The notes beneath the pieces are model-generated. The model did no database searches and was not told where the DNA came from. It saw only the letters and a program-made list of their open reading frames with translations. A stretch of DNA of 64,000 nt, taken from NCBI RefSeq assembly GCF_032854445.1, contig NC_088295.1, positions 93,739,805 to 93,803,804 of the forward strand, read 5' to 3'. The translations under genes and the position numbers were made by a program. Positions 21,968-35,414 of this stretch are shown piece after piece. The first letter of the stretch is position 1. Every line of letters begins with the position of its first letter. Origin of the DNA: Liolophura sinensis (lineage: Eukaryota > Mollusca > Polyplacophora > Chitonida > Chitonidae).

Positions 21968-24900
21968 CTGGATTGGACAAGAAGCAGTTTAAACAGCATG
22001 ATGCAAAGTTTGAAATTCACAGCTTACTGGAACATTTGCATTTATCTACAGACACTTCCATCGTCCTTCATGCTGCCGGTTTAATTAATGTTAACATTTG
22101 ATATGATATGATCGTAATCGTCGTAATTACAGTTTACAATGGTGTGTAAAAATTCCCCCTTACTTAGAAAGTAACCCTTGTAATGCGACAGGAGATCGTC
22201 CCACTTCTATGCAGCAGTGAGGTGTATTTTCTTCATGCAGAAAAACAATTTGAACCATATAAGAAATTCTTTTATATATATATATTTCTTCGTACATTGT
22301 CAAGTTATGTGCTAGATAAGTTTAAATATATTACTGTAAATCTATACAGTTTATACACAGTATTCTTCCAATGAAAGCTCAGCGCTGTTTACTTCAGCTT
22401 ACAGCATATCGTACAATTACATTCAGAAAGGGGACACCTGCTTATTAGTATAGATTCGAAACAAATATCTTAAGGACACTGTCATATATTCACGGTGTAA
22501 TTCGTAAGACAAGACCTGTTTCAAATACGAACATTAGACGGAAAAGGATATTATCCTATGCATTTAATGGTATACAGTAGGCTGATGGTTAGCAACGAAT
22601 ATTTTAACTTGGCCTATTTTATCAGCTACACTTGTTACATAACAACTTCAACCCCTTACCAGGAAAGCACTTGTGTCATTTCGCAGAAGAGATGTCACTG
22701 TTAGCAGGTTGGTAATTGATATGAGCGACACGAGGGGGAGGGCGGGGGGGAGAATTCCCATCGAGTGAGTAAGTGCTTAAGGCTTAACGTCAAAGCATAT
22801 CTGGCTAAAAGGGGCCATTTAAAGTTGGAAAACGTTGCTTTACACAGGCTTCAAATATGAACAATTCTCTGCCAGGGGAAAAGCGTCAAGCTAGAGATAG
22901 CGGATGTTTTATGGTGGATTGATCTCTGTCATGTACCGTTGTACATTGCCTCATGACACTCACCTGTACATTACCTTATCTAATACCCATTGCTTCATGA
23001 TAAGTGTGCGTGCGTTACCTGATGTTCTTCAATCTTTTCTTCCTTGTCCTCCGGCTCCTTTTCTTCCATCTTCTCAGGCTCTGATTGGCTGGCGACGAAG
23101 GGGGAAAACATTTCATTGAACAATCCCGAAGATCTGTATGACTGTAGCATTTGAGTTTAATTTTTCTCCTGTCAATCATAGCCACCGTGAAACAGAAAGG
23201 CTGCTTTGTGTAGGCAAACAGATTGATTACACGAACAGACTGATTACAATGTATGCGCATATAGAATGATTGCGCTGTGTAGGCAAGCGTATTGACAACG
23301 ATGTGTAGACAAAACTATGGACAAGGTTGTTTAGACAATGGTAATGTCTAGTTGTGTAGGCTAACAGGATGGCCAGGTTGTTTGTCTAGTTGTGTAGGCT
23401 AATAGGTGGTCAGGTTGTTTGTCTAGTTGTGTAGGCTAACAGGATGGTCAGGTTGTTTGTCTAGTTGTGTAGGCTAACAGGATGGTCAGGTTGTTTGTCT
23501 AGTTGTGTAGGCTAACAGGATGGTCAGGTTGTTTGTCTAGTTGTGTAGGCTAACAGGATGGTCAGGATGGTTAAACTTTTCATTGTACATGTTCTGTTTA
23601 ATATCATGTTCAAATACACAAGGATGTGAGAATGTATTACGACAACGCAGTAACCTGTATAATACGGTATTGTAGCTCATTACATCAATAACTGACTGTT
23701 GCTCTAAGCTGAACAGTCAAAATTCACTTGCGTAAGTAGCCATGTATTTATGAGTTCAGTGTCTCTGGCATAGTGTTCGACAGCCCATGGATACATAGAG
23801 TACATGTGAGAAAAGAGGGACTTACTCCGTCCCTGTGACGTCATCTCCGGTCTTGTCCTCGTTGTCAAGAAGAGGCTGCTTCTTCTCGCTGTTAGCAACA
23901 ACAACAACAACAACAATAACGGGATAAAACTTGAACTAGATAGTCATAATCGCTAACCTTGTAGTTCTTTTATAATCACAGTTCCAATTATTGAAAAGAT
24001 ATAGGCCTACAACTTAAAAGTAGGTTGTTTCGTAGATTCAAGGGGAAGAGCAGACTGCAATATATGAAGATAGTAGGTCTAGGATATACGCTATCGCGCA
24101 GAGGTCATTTCACTTCTATGATAATGTAATCACCAATGTCAAAAACACATATAGATTACGCTGGGCCTGTATAGCGATAGAGGCGTTCTTTACCAGCTTC
24201 GAGCCAGGTAAAACTACAATGAAATTCTCACATAGACTTTTGACTCAGTTTTATGACTAAGTTACCACAGCCATAAGAACATGCCGTGCAAAACCTTATG
24301 TGTTTAGAGAACTCTAATTATCGAAACAATTCATGGTATGCCAAAGCAGTGATTGCATGCACGAAGCGACGAGTAAAACATGTCCTGAAAAAGTATTTGT
24401 CTAAGGCAAAATATGCATACAATTATTAGGGCAAGCATCCACATCGCCATTAGAAAAACATTATTTTACAACAAAGAAAAAAACAACACATAGATGTATG
24501 CAATACCCCAAAAATATCACATTGCAAAATCATGTGTATGCAAGCAAAATTAGAAATAAAAAAGACAGAAGTAACTTTTAAAACACAACTACGTTAACAG
24601 AAATGTCAACAGTAAAATGCCAGATAAAATCTGCAATGTTAAAGTGCTTGTGTCCAGCAAACTTAAAAATGACCTTGAAGGTAATAAAAGAACATAGCGT
24701 TACAAGGCATTTGTGACTTGTCTACAGTGTATCCAAATATAAAACAAGGCGTATCAAATGGCATGACGGGGTTAATTTGTCAGCGATAACACAAAGCATT
24801 CCAAGACGTCAACGACTGGACGAAAAACAATAGTAATGGAAATAGCAAATCGAGGGATTATTTGTAATTTTGCTAGAAAGCTATATGTACAGCAAGACCT

Positions 24901-27900
24901 AAGCTTAGGTAATAGTTACAGCATATCCCATCTATCTTTATGTCTATAATAAATTGCTAGTCACAGCAATCTTTTATGTCTATAGCAAATTGCAAGAAAT
25001 AGCAATCTTTATGTCTATAGCAAATTGCAAATGACAGCAATCTTTATGTCTATAGTGAAATTAACGTCTACAGAAAACTGGAATTTTGTAACAAATTCTA
25101 CGTTCACACGGCGAACCCCACGTTTATATGGCATGCTCTATGTCTACAGTAAACTGTACGTCTGTTGCAAGCCTTTTGTCTATCATAAATTGTACGTCTA
25201 TAGCAGGCTTTATGTCTTGAACTCAACATATCAATAGAAAATTTGACTTTCATAACATCTATTTCCACGGGAATATGTTGACATAAGGCAAGCAACGGCA
25301 AACTCGAGGTTTATAGCGAATCTTGTGTATTTAGGAAGCTGTACGTCAATCGCCAACTGTAGATTTATAGCAAGGTATACGACTACAGCAAACTGCATGC
25401 CACTAGCAAACTGCACATCTGTTGCTACTTTACGAAAGCTGTCTAAGGCATGGCTTACTCCTCCACTGTGTCTGCCTGGTTCTCCGCCCCAGTTCCCTTC
25501 GTGTCGTCCCCAGGTTTCTCCTTCTCCGCTAGGGGTTGTGTCTCCTTACTAAACACATACACACAATAGCATGAGGTAACGCTCTTACTAAACACATCAC
25601 TAATCACTAAGTGATTTTTAGTGTTGTATCACCTTACTAAACACATACACACAATAACATAAAGTAAAACTGATTCTTAGTGATGTATCACCTTACTAAA
25701 CACATACACACAATAACACGCATGGTCAAGGTAGCGAGGCGGGGAGCAGTTATAACAAACCACTTTAGTGTCAGGCTGATACATACACCGTGTGTAAGTT
25801 GTGTTGTTGGGATGAGTTCTTGTACCCCAGTGAACACGACCGTCACTCAACACGACCGTCACTCAAATTTCAGCCACCAAAGACGTTAGCTCTTTGAGTT
25901 CAAGACCAGTTCTGACCGGCTTCCACTCCGGTCGTACACAGGAAGGTCTGTCAGCAACTTAAGGGTGGTCGTAGGTTTTCCGCGGACTTTGTCTGGTTTC
26001 CTTCCACCATCATATTGCCTACCGTCGTATAAGTGAAATATTCTTGAGTACGGCGTAAAGCAACAACTGAGTAAATAAATAAAGGACTTGGTAGGGCAAA
26101 GCGGAGAATCGATAAGCTACGATAAGAAGGTGCAAATTTCAAAATCCCAGCACAGTTGTGTAAATTTTCAAATCGGAAGTATACATCCTGGTCGAAGCAC
26201 TCCTAAAGGTTATAATGCTATAAAAAGAGATGGTTTCTATGTAATAACCCGGCTTAATTGCACTCTCGATCAAAACCCCCATTTTTTCATTCAAAGGAGA
26301 CATTGTTATCAATTTACATCATGAACGTCAACGTTAACCAGAAACCTATCTTCACTAAAACTTTCATGTGGGTATTTCTACTGTACTTCATAGTAGGCCT
26401 ACAGTTAACTAACCAAGTCGTTGTGGAGATTAGACTGCACTTCAGTGAAGAGTTCGAATTTATCATTGTGGCTCGTTCTTGTTTGGAGTCATACTTCTGT
26501 GTGAATAAAGATATAGGCCGTCTTGCATTAAATAAGTACTATAATGAATTAGAATGAATAATTACTAAGATGGTATTACGTTACGTGTAGCAATTAAATT
26601 TGTTACGAAATCATACGTGAATCCTGGTTAAGAGCAGAATTGGTCGTCTAGCTGTCATTAACACGTTATGCGTAGCAGAAGTATAAGGTTGAAAGTTACA
26701 TTTGTCATATATTTATTTAATTGATTGGTGCATAAATGCGTGATCAAGAATGTTTCAGAAATTTGTTTGTAATAGGATGATTTCGCCCACTCTACAGTGT
26801 CTAATTAAACAAAATAGATATTTCAGTCTGACTGGAGTAGGCTACTATTTTTCGATTTTATGACGTATACATCTCTTCAGTGTATGTTTAGAGCTTTAGA
26901 GGTCTCCAAAATAACAAATAACGGGGCAGAAGAGCAAAATTGCACTGAAAAAAGAAGTGGTATTACGAGTGTGTCTGCAGTTGTCACTCACAAATATAAC
27001 CAGTTTCGCTTCTTGAAGTGCACAGTTTCTTGCACTGAGATCGATCCCCGCCTTACCATACCAGGTCTTTTATTTAAATAAAGATTCACCAAATTTCAGA
27101 TTCCTACCACCAACCAATACTAAATTATGGCGTAGTCAAGACTAATAAGACGAACAATAATGGAAGGAAAAGCCATCACTACATATACCCCAACAAAAAT
27201 CCTGTTGCAGCCCCCACACCTCCCCTCTCACCCTTCACATCTCAGCTAAACAGAATTTTGCTGACCGAGCTGGGACTATTATGTATTAAATCCAGGGTCC
27301 GGCAATTTTAGTGTGTTGATTTCAACCGGCATCACATCCGGCCAGGTGTCTCAAGAACCCAACCTACACGCGGTGTATGTCTCAGCCTGACGCTCAAACG
27401 ATTGCATTGACTGCTCTCAACCTTGATGCCTCGCTGCCTCGCTGCCTTGCTACCTCGCCCGTTACAAAGGTCGACTACATGTTAATCTCGTTACCTCGCT
27501 GCCTTGTTACCTCGCTTCGCTACCTCGTTACCTCGATTCACTACATCGTTACCTCGCTGCCTCGCCCTGTATTAGAAAGGCTGAGGTAGCGAGGTAGCTA
27601 GATGTCCTCTATCTGTTTCCATACACAATAGCATGAGGTAACCTTCTCACTAAACAAGGGGCCTCCGTGGCTCAGTCGGTTAGCGCGCTAGCGCAGCGTA
27701 ATGACCCAGGAGCCTCTCACCAATGCGGTCGCTGTGAGTTCAAGTCCAGCTCATGCTGGCTTTCTCTGCGGCCGTAAGTGGGAAGGTCTGCCAGCAACCT
27801 GCGGATGGTCGTGGGTTTCCCCCGGGCTGTGCCCGGTTTCCACCCACCATAATGCTGGCCACCGTCGTATAAGTGAAATATTCTTGAGTACGGCGTAAAA

Positions 27901-30900
27901 CACCAATCAAAAAAAAAAAAAAAAAAAAAAAAATCTCACTAAACACATAACACTGACTCTTAGGGTTGTATCTCTCTACTAACTACATACACACAATAAG
28001 TAATACTCGCTGCCAAGGGCATGGTCTCCTAACTAAACACATATGATACAGTAACATAAAGTAATATTGACTTTAAGGTGTTCATTCTCCTTACTAAACA
28101 CATACATGTACACAATAACATAAAGTAACACTGACTGTTAGGATTTTGGTCTCCTTACTAAACACATATGACACTGTAACATGAAGTATCGTTGACTGCT
28201 GGTGGCTGGTTCTCCATACTAAACATATGCACAAAAATAACATAAAGTAAGAATGACTGCTACAGCTGTGTCTCCATACTAAACACATATGCCACAATTA
28301 CACAAAGTGACACTGACTGCTAGGGTTGTGTCTCCGTACTAAACACCACGGTCTCCTTACTAAACACACAGCCCACGCTAAGAGATTGTGACGTTGACTG
28401 TTGTATTGTCTCTCCATATTATCACTCATTACGTACCTCACTTAGACACTATTTATTTCTACAGAAAATATTCCGCTGGAAATCACACATAGTAGCTCTG
28501 TCTATGTTAATAGAACCTGTTAGCTACGAGCTGTCTCATATTCCTTTTTTTTCAAACTGTTCAGATGGTTTGTCCATTTCTGGTTAGCCACGATCACAGG
28601 AAGAAGTTTTATCCCAAGAACGGCTTGCGTTTTGAACTAGCACCAAATGTTGTCTTATTCACTAACCCACAATATTTATTTAACAATTCATATGAAGACA
28701 AATTGATGTTAATGAAAGTAGATAGGGTAAATTCATGGAGGAGATTCGAAACGGCGATCTCACTTGTCAGCGACTAGTGGCCTTATCTGATGCAGTCTGA
28801 ACAATTATGTCAAGAGGGAACCCTCTTTTATCCCCATGTATGTGCCTTACACCCCGATATGCATGTAGCTGTTCTATCCCCCATATAGCTGTTTTATCAC
28901 TCGTGTAGCTGTTATATCACTCATACAACTGTCTTATCCCCTATATAGCTGTTTTATCACACATATAGCCTAGCTGTTATCATCCATATAGCTATTTTAT
29001 CACCCACATAGCCCTTTTATCACCCATATAGCTTTTTACCCCATATAGCTGTTTTATCTCCATATTGTTTTGTCACCCATATAGCTGTTTTGTCACCAAT
29101 ATAGCTGTTTTATCCCCGATATAATTTAGTTGTTTTATCTCCCACATAGCTGTTTTATCACCCACATAGCTGTTTTATCACTCATATAGCTGCATTGTCC
29201 CTTGTACAGCTGTTTTGTCCCCTATACAGCTGTTTTGTCCCCTACCCAGCTGTTTTCTCTCCCATGTAGTTGTTTTGTCCCCCATGTAATTGTTTTGTCC
29301 CCGACACAGCTGTTTTGTCCCCCATGAAGTAGCTTTATCCTCCGTATAACGGTCTTATCCCCAATTTACATGTATCTGTTTTTTTTTTTAAATTAGCTAT
29401 TACCCCCTCCTGCCGTAGCTGTCCTACGCGTCATACAAGGCATTTCTTCACTTACGCGTCTCCCTCTTCCATGGTAACATGACGGTCTCCATCGTCCGAT
29501 GGCTTCCCGCACACGTTCTCTCGCACGCACATGATGATGCCACAGCGATTCTTGAAGTAGCAAGTGACGTCAACGAAGAGCAAGAGGATGAAGAAGATGA
29601 TGATGACGAGTCCGACGATGGCACCGGTGGACAGTCCTTCGCGCTGTGTGATCGGGGATGTGTCGCCATCTGCAAGAACAGAAGTGATATGACTCATCTC
29701 CAGTCTTTATTTCATAATGTGCGAGTTCTTGTGTAGCAATTAAGGATAGATAGCTATAAGCCATGCCAAAAATCCAAGGATTTCGGTGACGTTAAGTTGT
29801 GAGTTTTTAAAACTGTTACAGAATTTAATGAGAAGAATGGTTGGCGAAATCAAAGTTGTTAAAACTGAGACACTGTCTCTTTGCGGACTTCAACTGTTGG
29901 GCGAATCATATTAAAACAGGAAGTGTCCAGAGGATTACCAATCTTTTTCAAAGTCAAAACCGATTTTTTGTTTTTCTGTATTAATGAGTACATATCACGT
30001 GAGCAAAATGAACTATCCTGTATGTAGGTGAATATAAAAAGGTAATATCACCTTGTGACGCCATCAGGCATTGTCAGCATGGGTCGTGAAGCCCATCTTA
30101 CAGCTTTCACATTTGCTTCGTATGGGTATAAAAGTTTCAAGAAAGTCTTCAGGATCTTCCACTTACTGACCACTCAAGTTTTCAGTTTTGTTGATGGTAA
30201 ATTTAAGAAAATCTAATGAAACCTGATCGGGTGAAATCGGGCAGCTTATTCAGCGACAATTTACTGTATTTGCTTAGGACACGTTCGTTAGTAAAATAAA
30301 AGCTGTTGTACATGATTACCTCCCTTGAACGCATATTCCCCGAAAAGCGTCAATCATCAAGTCGCCGTTTATGCGTACAATTTTTGGTATCTGGCGATTA
30401 TATTTTAATATAATTTTGGCTGTGAGACACCAAATTATCCGTGGGCCTGTAAGTTATATTATAACAAAACCCGATATCACCAAATGATCGTGTGCATGCC
30501 ATATGTGACATCCCACGGGAATCTCGGTGGGCCTGTTGTCATTCACTTACCTGTGGCGTCTGTTTAGTTCTTCTAATATATTTTGACAGAAGCAAAGTTT
30601 AGGGCTGCACTGTTAAGGGGACACAAATTCACGTAATTTACCATAACCCGCATACAATGTACCCTGCCCAATGAAAATCCACTGATACTTGTCCGCAATG
30701 AATACTGTCTATCAAGCCACGGGATGTTTTCCAGAGCCAGTTAAGCGGTAATTTATTAGTAAATTAGTTGGCAGAGCAGCCAGACGCTTGAATCCTGATA
30801 TCATAGCATTTGTAAACTTTGAATCCTTATTTCAAAGAATTGGCAAAGTCTAATCCTAGATGGTGTCAAAACAGTCGTTAACTTAATCCTGATATCTGAG

Positions 30901-33900
30901 CTTCGTGAACTTGAAACCTGATGTCAGAACATTGGTGAACTTCAACTCTGATATCTCAGCATTCGTAAACATCACCCCTTGATGTACTCGTACGTCAGAA
31001 CATTTGAGAACTTATTTCACGAGAGCGGAACATCCGTCAGCTTATGACGTTGTAGGGTTACTTCAGAACATCAATGACTTTGTACTGAAATGTTTGAATA
31101 TTCATTCCGCCAGATGACATGATGCATATATATGCATACACCCAATCCTAAAAAAATTCAAAAACTTTAACTGAAAATCTATGCGTAAACGGACAATGCA
31201 GAATTATGTGTCTGTCTGTGTGGTCATATAAGCTGTGTCTGTCTGTGTGGTCATGTAAGTTGTGTCTGTCTGTGTGGTCATGTAAGCTGTGTCTGTCTGT
31301 GTGGTCATATAAGCTGTGTTTGTCTGTGTGGTCATATAAGCGGTGTCTGTCTGTGTGGTCATATAAGCTGTGTCTGTCTGTGTGGTCATATAAACTGTGT
31401 CTGTCTGTGTGGTCATGTAAGCTGTGTCCGTCTGTGTGGTCATATAAGCTGTGTCCGTCGGTGTGGTCATATAAGCTGTGTCTGTCTGTGTGGTCGTGTA
31501 AGCTGTGTCTGTGTGGTCATATAAGCTGTGTCTGTCTGTGTGGTCATATAAGCTGTGTCTGTCTGTGTGGTCATATAAGCTGTGTCCATCTCTGTGGTCA
31601 TATAAGCTGTGTCTGTCTCTGTGGTCATGTAGGCTGTGTCTGTCTGTGTGGTCATATAAGCTGTGTCTGTCTGTGTGGTCATGTAAGCTGTGTCTGTCTG
31701 TGCGGTCATATAAGCTGTGTCTGTCTGTGTGGTCATATAAGTTGTGTCTGTCGGTGTGGTCATACAAGTTGTGTCTGTGTGGTCATGTATGCTGTGTCTG
31801 TTTGTGCGGTCATATAAGCTGTGGCTGTCTGTGTGGTCATATAAGGTGTGTCTGTCTGTGTGGTCATGTAAGTTGTGTTTGTCTGTGTGGTCATATAAGC
31901 GGTGTCTGTCTGTGTGGTCATATAAGCTGTGTCTGTCTGTGTGGTCATATAAACTGTGTCTGTCTGTGTGGTCATATAAGCTGTGTCTGTCTGTGCGGTC
32001 ATATAAGTTGTGTCTGTCTGTGTGGTCATATAAGCTGTGTCTGTCTGTGTGGTCGTGTAAGCTGTGTCTGTGTGGTCATATAAGCTGTGTCTGTCTGTGT
32101 GGTCATGTAAGTTGTGTCTGTCTGTGTGGTCATATAAGCTGTGTCCATCTCTGTGGTCATATAAGCTGTGTCTGTCTCTGTGGTCATGTAAGCTGTGTCT
32201 GTCTGTGTGGTCATATAAGCGGTGTCTGTCTGTGTGGTCATGTAAGTTTTGTCTGTCTGTGTGGTCATATAAGCTGTGTCTGTCTGCGTGGTCATGTAAG
32301 TTGTGTCTGTCTGCGTGGTCATATAAGCTGTGTCTGTTTGTGTGGTCATGTAAGCTGTGTCCGTCTGTGTGGTCATATAAGCTGTGTCCGTCGGTGTGGT
32401 CATATAAGCTGTGTTTGTCTGTGCGGTCATATAAGCTGTGTCTGTCTGTGCGGTCATATAAACTGTGTCTGTCTGTGTGGTCATATAAGCTGTGTCCATC
32501 TCTGTGGTCATATAAGCTGTGTCTGTCTCTGTGGTCATATAAGCTGTGTCTGTCTGTGTGGTCATATAAGCTGTGTCTGTCTGTGTGGTCATATAAACTG
32601 TGTCTGTCTGTGTGGTCATATAAGCTGTGTCTGTCTGTGTGGTCGTGTAAGCTGTGTCTGTGTGGTCATATAAGCCGTGTCTGTCTGTGTGGTCATGTAA
32701 GTTGTGTCTGTCTGTGTGGTCATATAAGCTGTGTCCATCTCTGTGGTCATATAAGCTGTGTCTGTCTCTGTGGTCATGTAAGCTGTGTCTGTCTGTGTGG
32801 TCATATAAGCGGTGTCTGTCTGTGTGGTCATGTAAGTTTTGTCTGTCTGTGTGGTCATATAAGCTGTGTCTGTCTGCGTGGTCATGTAAGTTGTGTCTGT
32901 CTGCGTGGTCATATAAGCTGTGTCTGTCTGTGTGGTCATATAAGCTGTGTCTATATAAGTTGTGTCTGTCTGTGTGGTCATATAAGCTGTGTCTGTCTGT
33001 GTGGTCATATAAGCTGTGTCTATATAAGGTGTGTCTGTCTGTGTGGTCATATAAGCTGTGTCTGTCTGTGTGGTCATATAAGCTGTGTCTGTCTGTGTGG
33101 TCATATAAGCTGTGTCTATATAAGCTGTGTCTGTCTGTGTGGTCATATAAGCTGTGTCTGTCTGTGTGGCCATATAAGCTGTGTCTGTCTGTGTGGTCAT
33201 ATAAGCTGTGTCTGTCTGTGTGGTCATATAAGCTGTGTCTCTGTGTGGTCATATAAGCTGTGTCTGTCTGTGTGGCCATATAAGCTGTGTCTGTCTGTGT
33301 GGTCATATAAGCTGTGTCTGTCTGTGTGGTCATATAAGCTGTGTCTGTCTGTGTGGTCATATAAGCTGTGTCTGTCTGTGTGGTCATATAAGCTATAAAT
33401 TAGTTAGGGTTAAATCATCAAGCGGCAAAGCAGCACAATTTTACCTTCATGCTCAGATATAAAGCTACACACTGCACTATTTATATTCGTCGCTTTTCTT
33501 CTTTATTTGTGTGGCTTGTGTGATGTTTATTTACATACAATACATAAATATATCACATGCATGCCTCAAGCATTATGCACAATATGTATAGTATGCATCA
33601 GATATCCTAAGCCGGGTCGGATAATAGTTGTTGCTGTGTATACTGTAGTATTTGTTGCCTCTGTCCAACTTTTTCCAGCCCTCTGGGTAGAGACACGCAA
33701 TAACATGAAAATCCGCCACAGGTTAAGCCATTTGAACCTATCGTCTGTTAGGAGGCGCGAGAAACTGGACCAACAAACTTTACACTTTCAAAACCCTGAA
33801 GTGTTTGCTTCAGAACTTTTCCAGGCCAGGGAATTTAAAATAAATTTAAAATAATGTCTTGGCTAAGAGATGCTTAAATGAAAACTTCTGTTGAGCACAT

Positions 33901-35364
33901 GGATTGAATTCAAACGATTTCTAACAGCCTCTATATCATCACATCCCAACACACACACACTCTGTATCATTACATCCTCACACACAAGCAGTATTACTAC
34001 ACCATCACATACATGCTGTATCATCACATCCTCACTTACACACAGTATCATCAAATCCCCCCCACACACACAGTATCATCACATCCTCACAGACACACTG
34101 TATCATCAAATCCTCACAGACACGATTTATCATTACATTATCATCACGTCCTCACACACACGCTGTATAACAACATCCTCACAAACACACACAGTATCAT
34201 CACATCCTTACACACACATTGTATCATTATATACACACACACACTGTATCACCACATCCCACACACATGCTGTACCACCGCATCTATTCACACACGCACA
34301 CACACTGTATAATTACATCCTCACACACACGCAGTATCATTACATCATCACACACACACTGTGTCATCACACCCTCACACACACGCAGTATCATTACATC
34401 CCCACACACATACGCTGTAACATCCCACCCCCACACATGCTGTATCATCACATCCTCACACACACGCAGTATCATTACATCATCACACACACACTATGTC
34501 ATCACACCCTCACACACACGCAGTATCATTACATCCCCACACACATACGCTGTAACATCCCACCCCCATACATGCTGTATCATCACATCCTCACACACAC
34601 GCAGTATCATTACATCCTCACACACACTGTATAATTACATCCTCACACACACACACTGTATAATTACATCCCCACACACACACAGTATCATCACATCCCC
34701 ACACACATACGCTGTAACATCCCACCCCCACACATGCTGTATCATCACATCCTCACACACACACTGTATAATTACATCATCACACACACGCAGTATCATT
34801 ACATCATCACACACACACTATGTCATCACATCCTCACACACACACAGTATCATCACATCCTCACACACACACAGTATAATTACATCCTCACACACACACT
34901 GTATAATTACATCCTCACACACACGCAGTATCATTACATCATCACACACACACTATGTCATCACATCCTCACACACACACTGTATAATTACATCCTCACA
35001 CACACGCAGTATCATTACATCATCACACACACACTATGTCATCACACCCTCACACACACACAGTATAATCACATCCCCACACACATACGCTGTAACATCC
35101 CACCCCCACACATGCTGTATCATCACATCCTCACACACACGCAGTATCATCACCATCCCCACACACATACGCTGTAACATCCCACCCCCACACATGCTGT
35201 ATCATCACATCCTCTCACACAAGCTGTATTATTACAACCTCACACACACGCTGTAACATCCACCCCCACCACACAGTATCATCACATCCCCCCACACACT
35301 ATGTATTATTATATTCTAACACACGCTGTATTATCGCATCCCCCCGACACACTCTAATCATCAA

Positions 35365-35414
<50 letters not shown>

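Noticed and set aside
25440-25462. TAA directly after cytoplasmic exon 1 as the NCAM stop
   Set aside because: The GTAAGC donor there joins in phase to three further exons with NCAM-like tails, so the stop is at most an alternative.
29479-29736. 85-codon plus-strand ORF with an acidic run
   Set aside because: It is the antisense shadow of the NCAM transmembrane exon.
32026-33398. ORFs of 453 and 444 codons on opposite strands (TQTDTAYMT and CLSVWSYKL repeats)
   Set aside because: Both are readings of a 27-bp repeat without stops; the peptide changes frame within the array and no start, domain or splice context supports coding.
33891-35256. Long plus-strand ORFs rich in H, T, I, S
   Set aside because: Product of the CA-rich 27-bp minisatellite.
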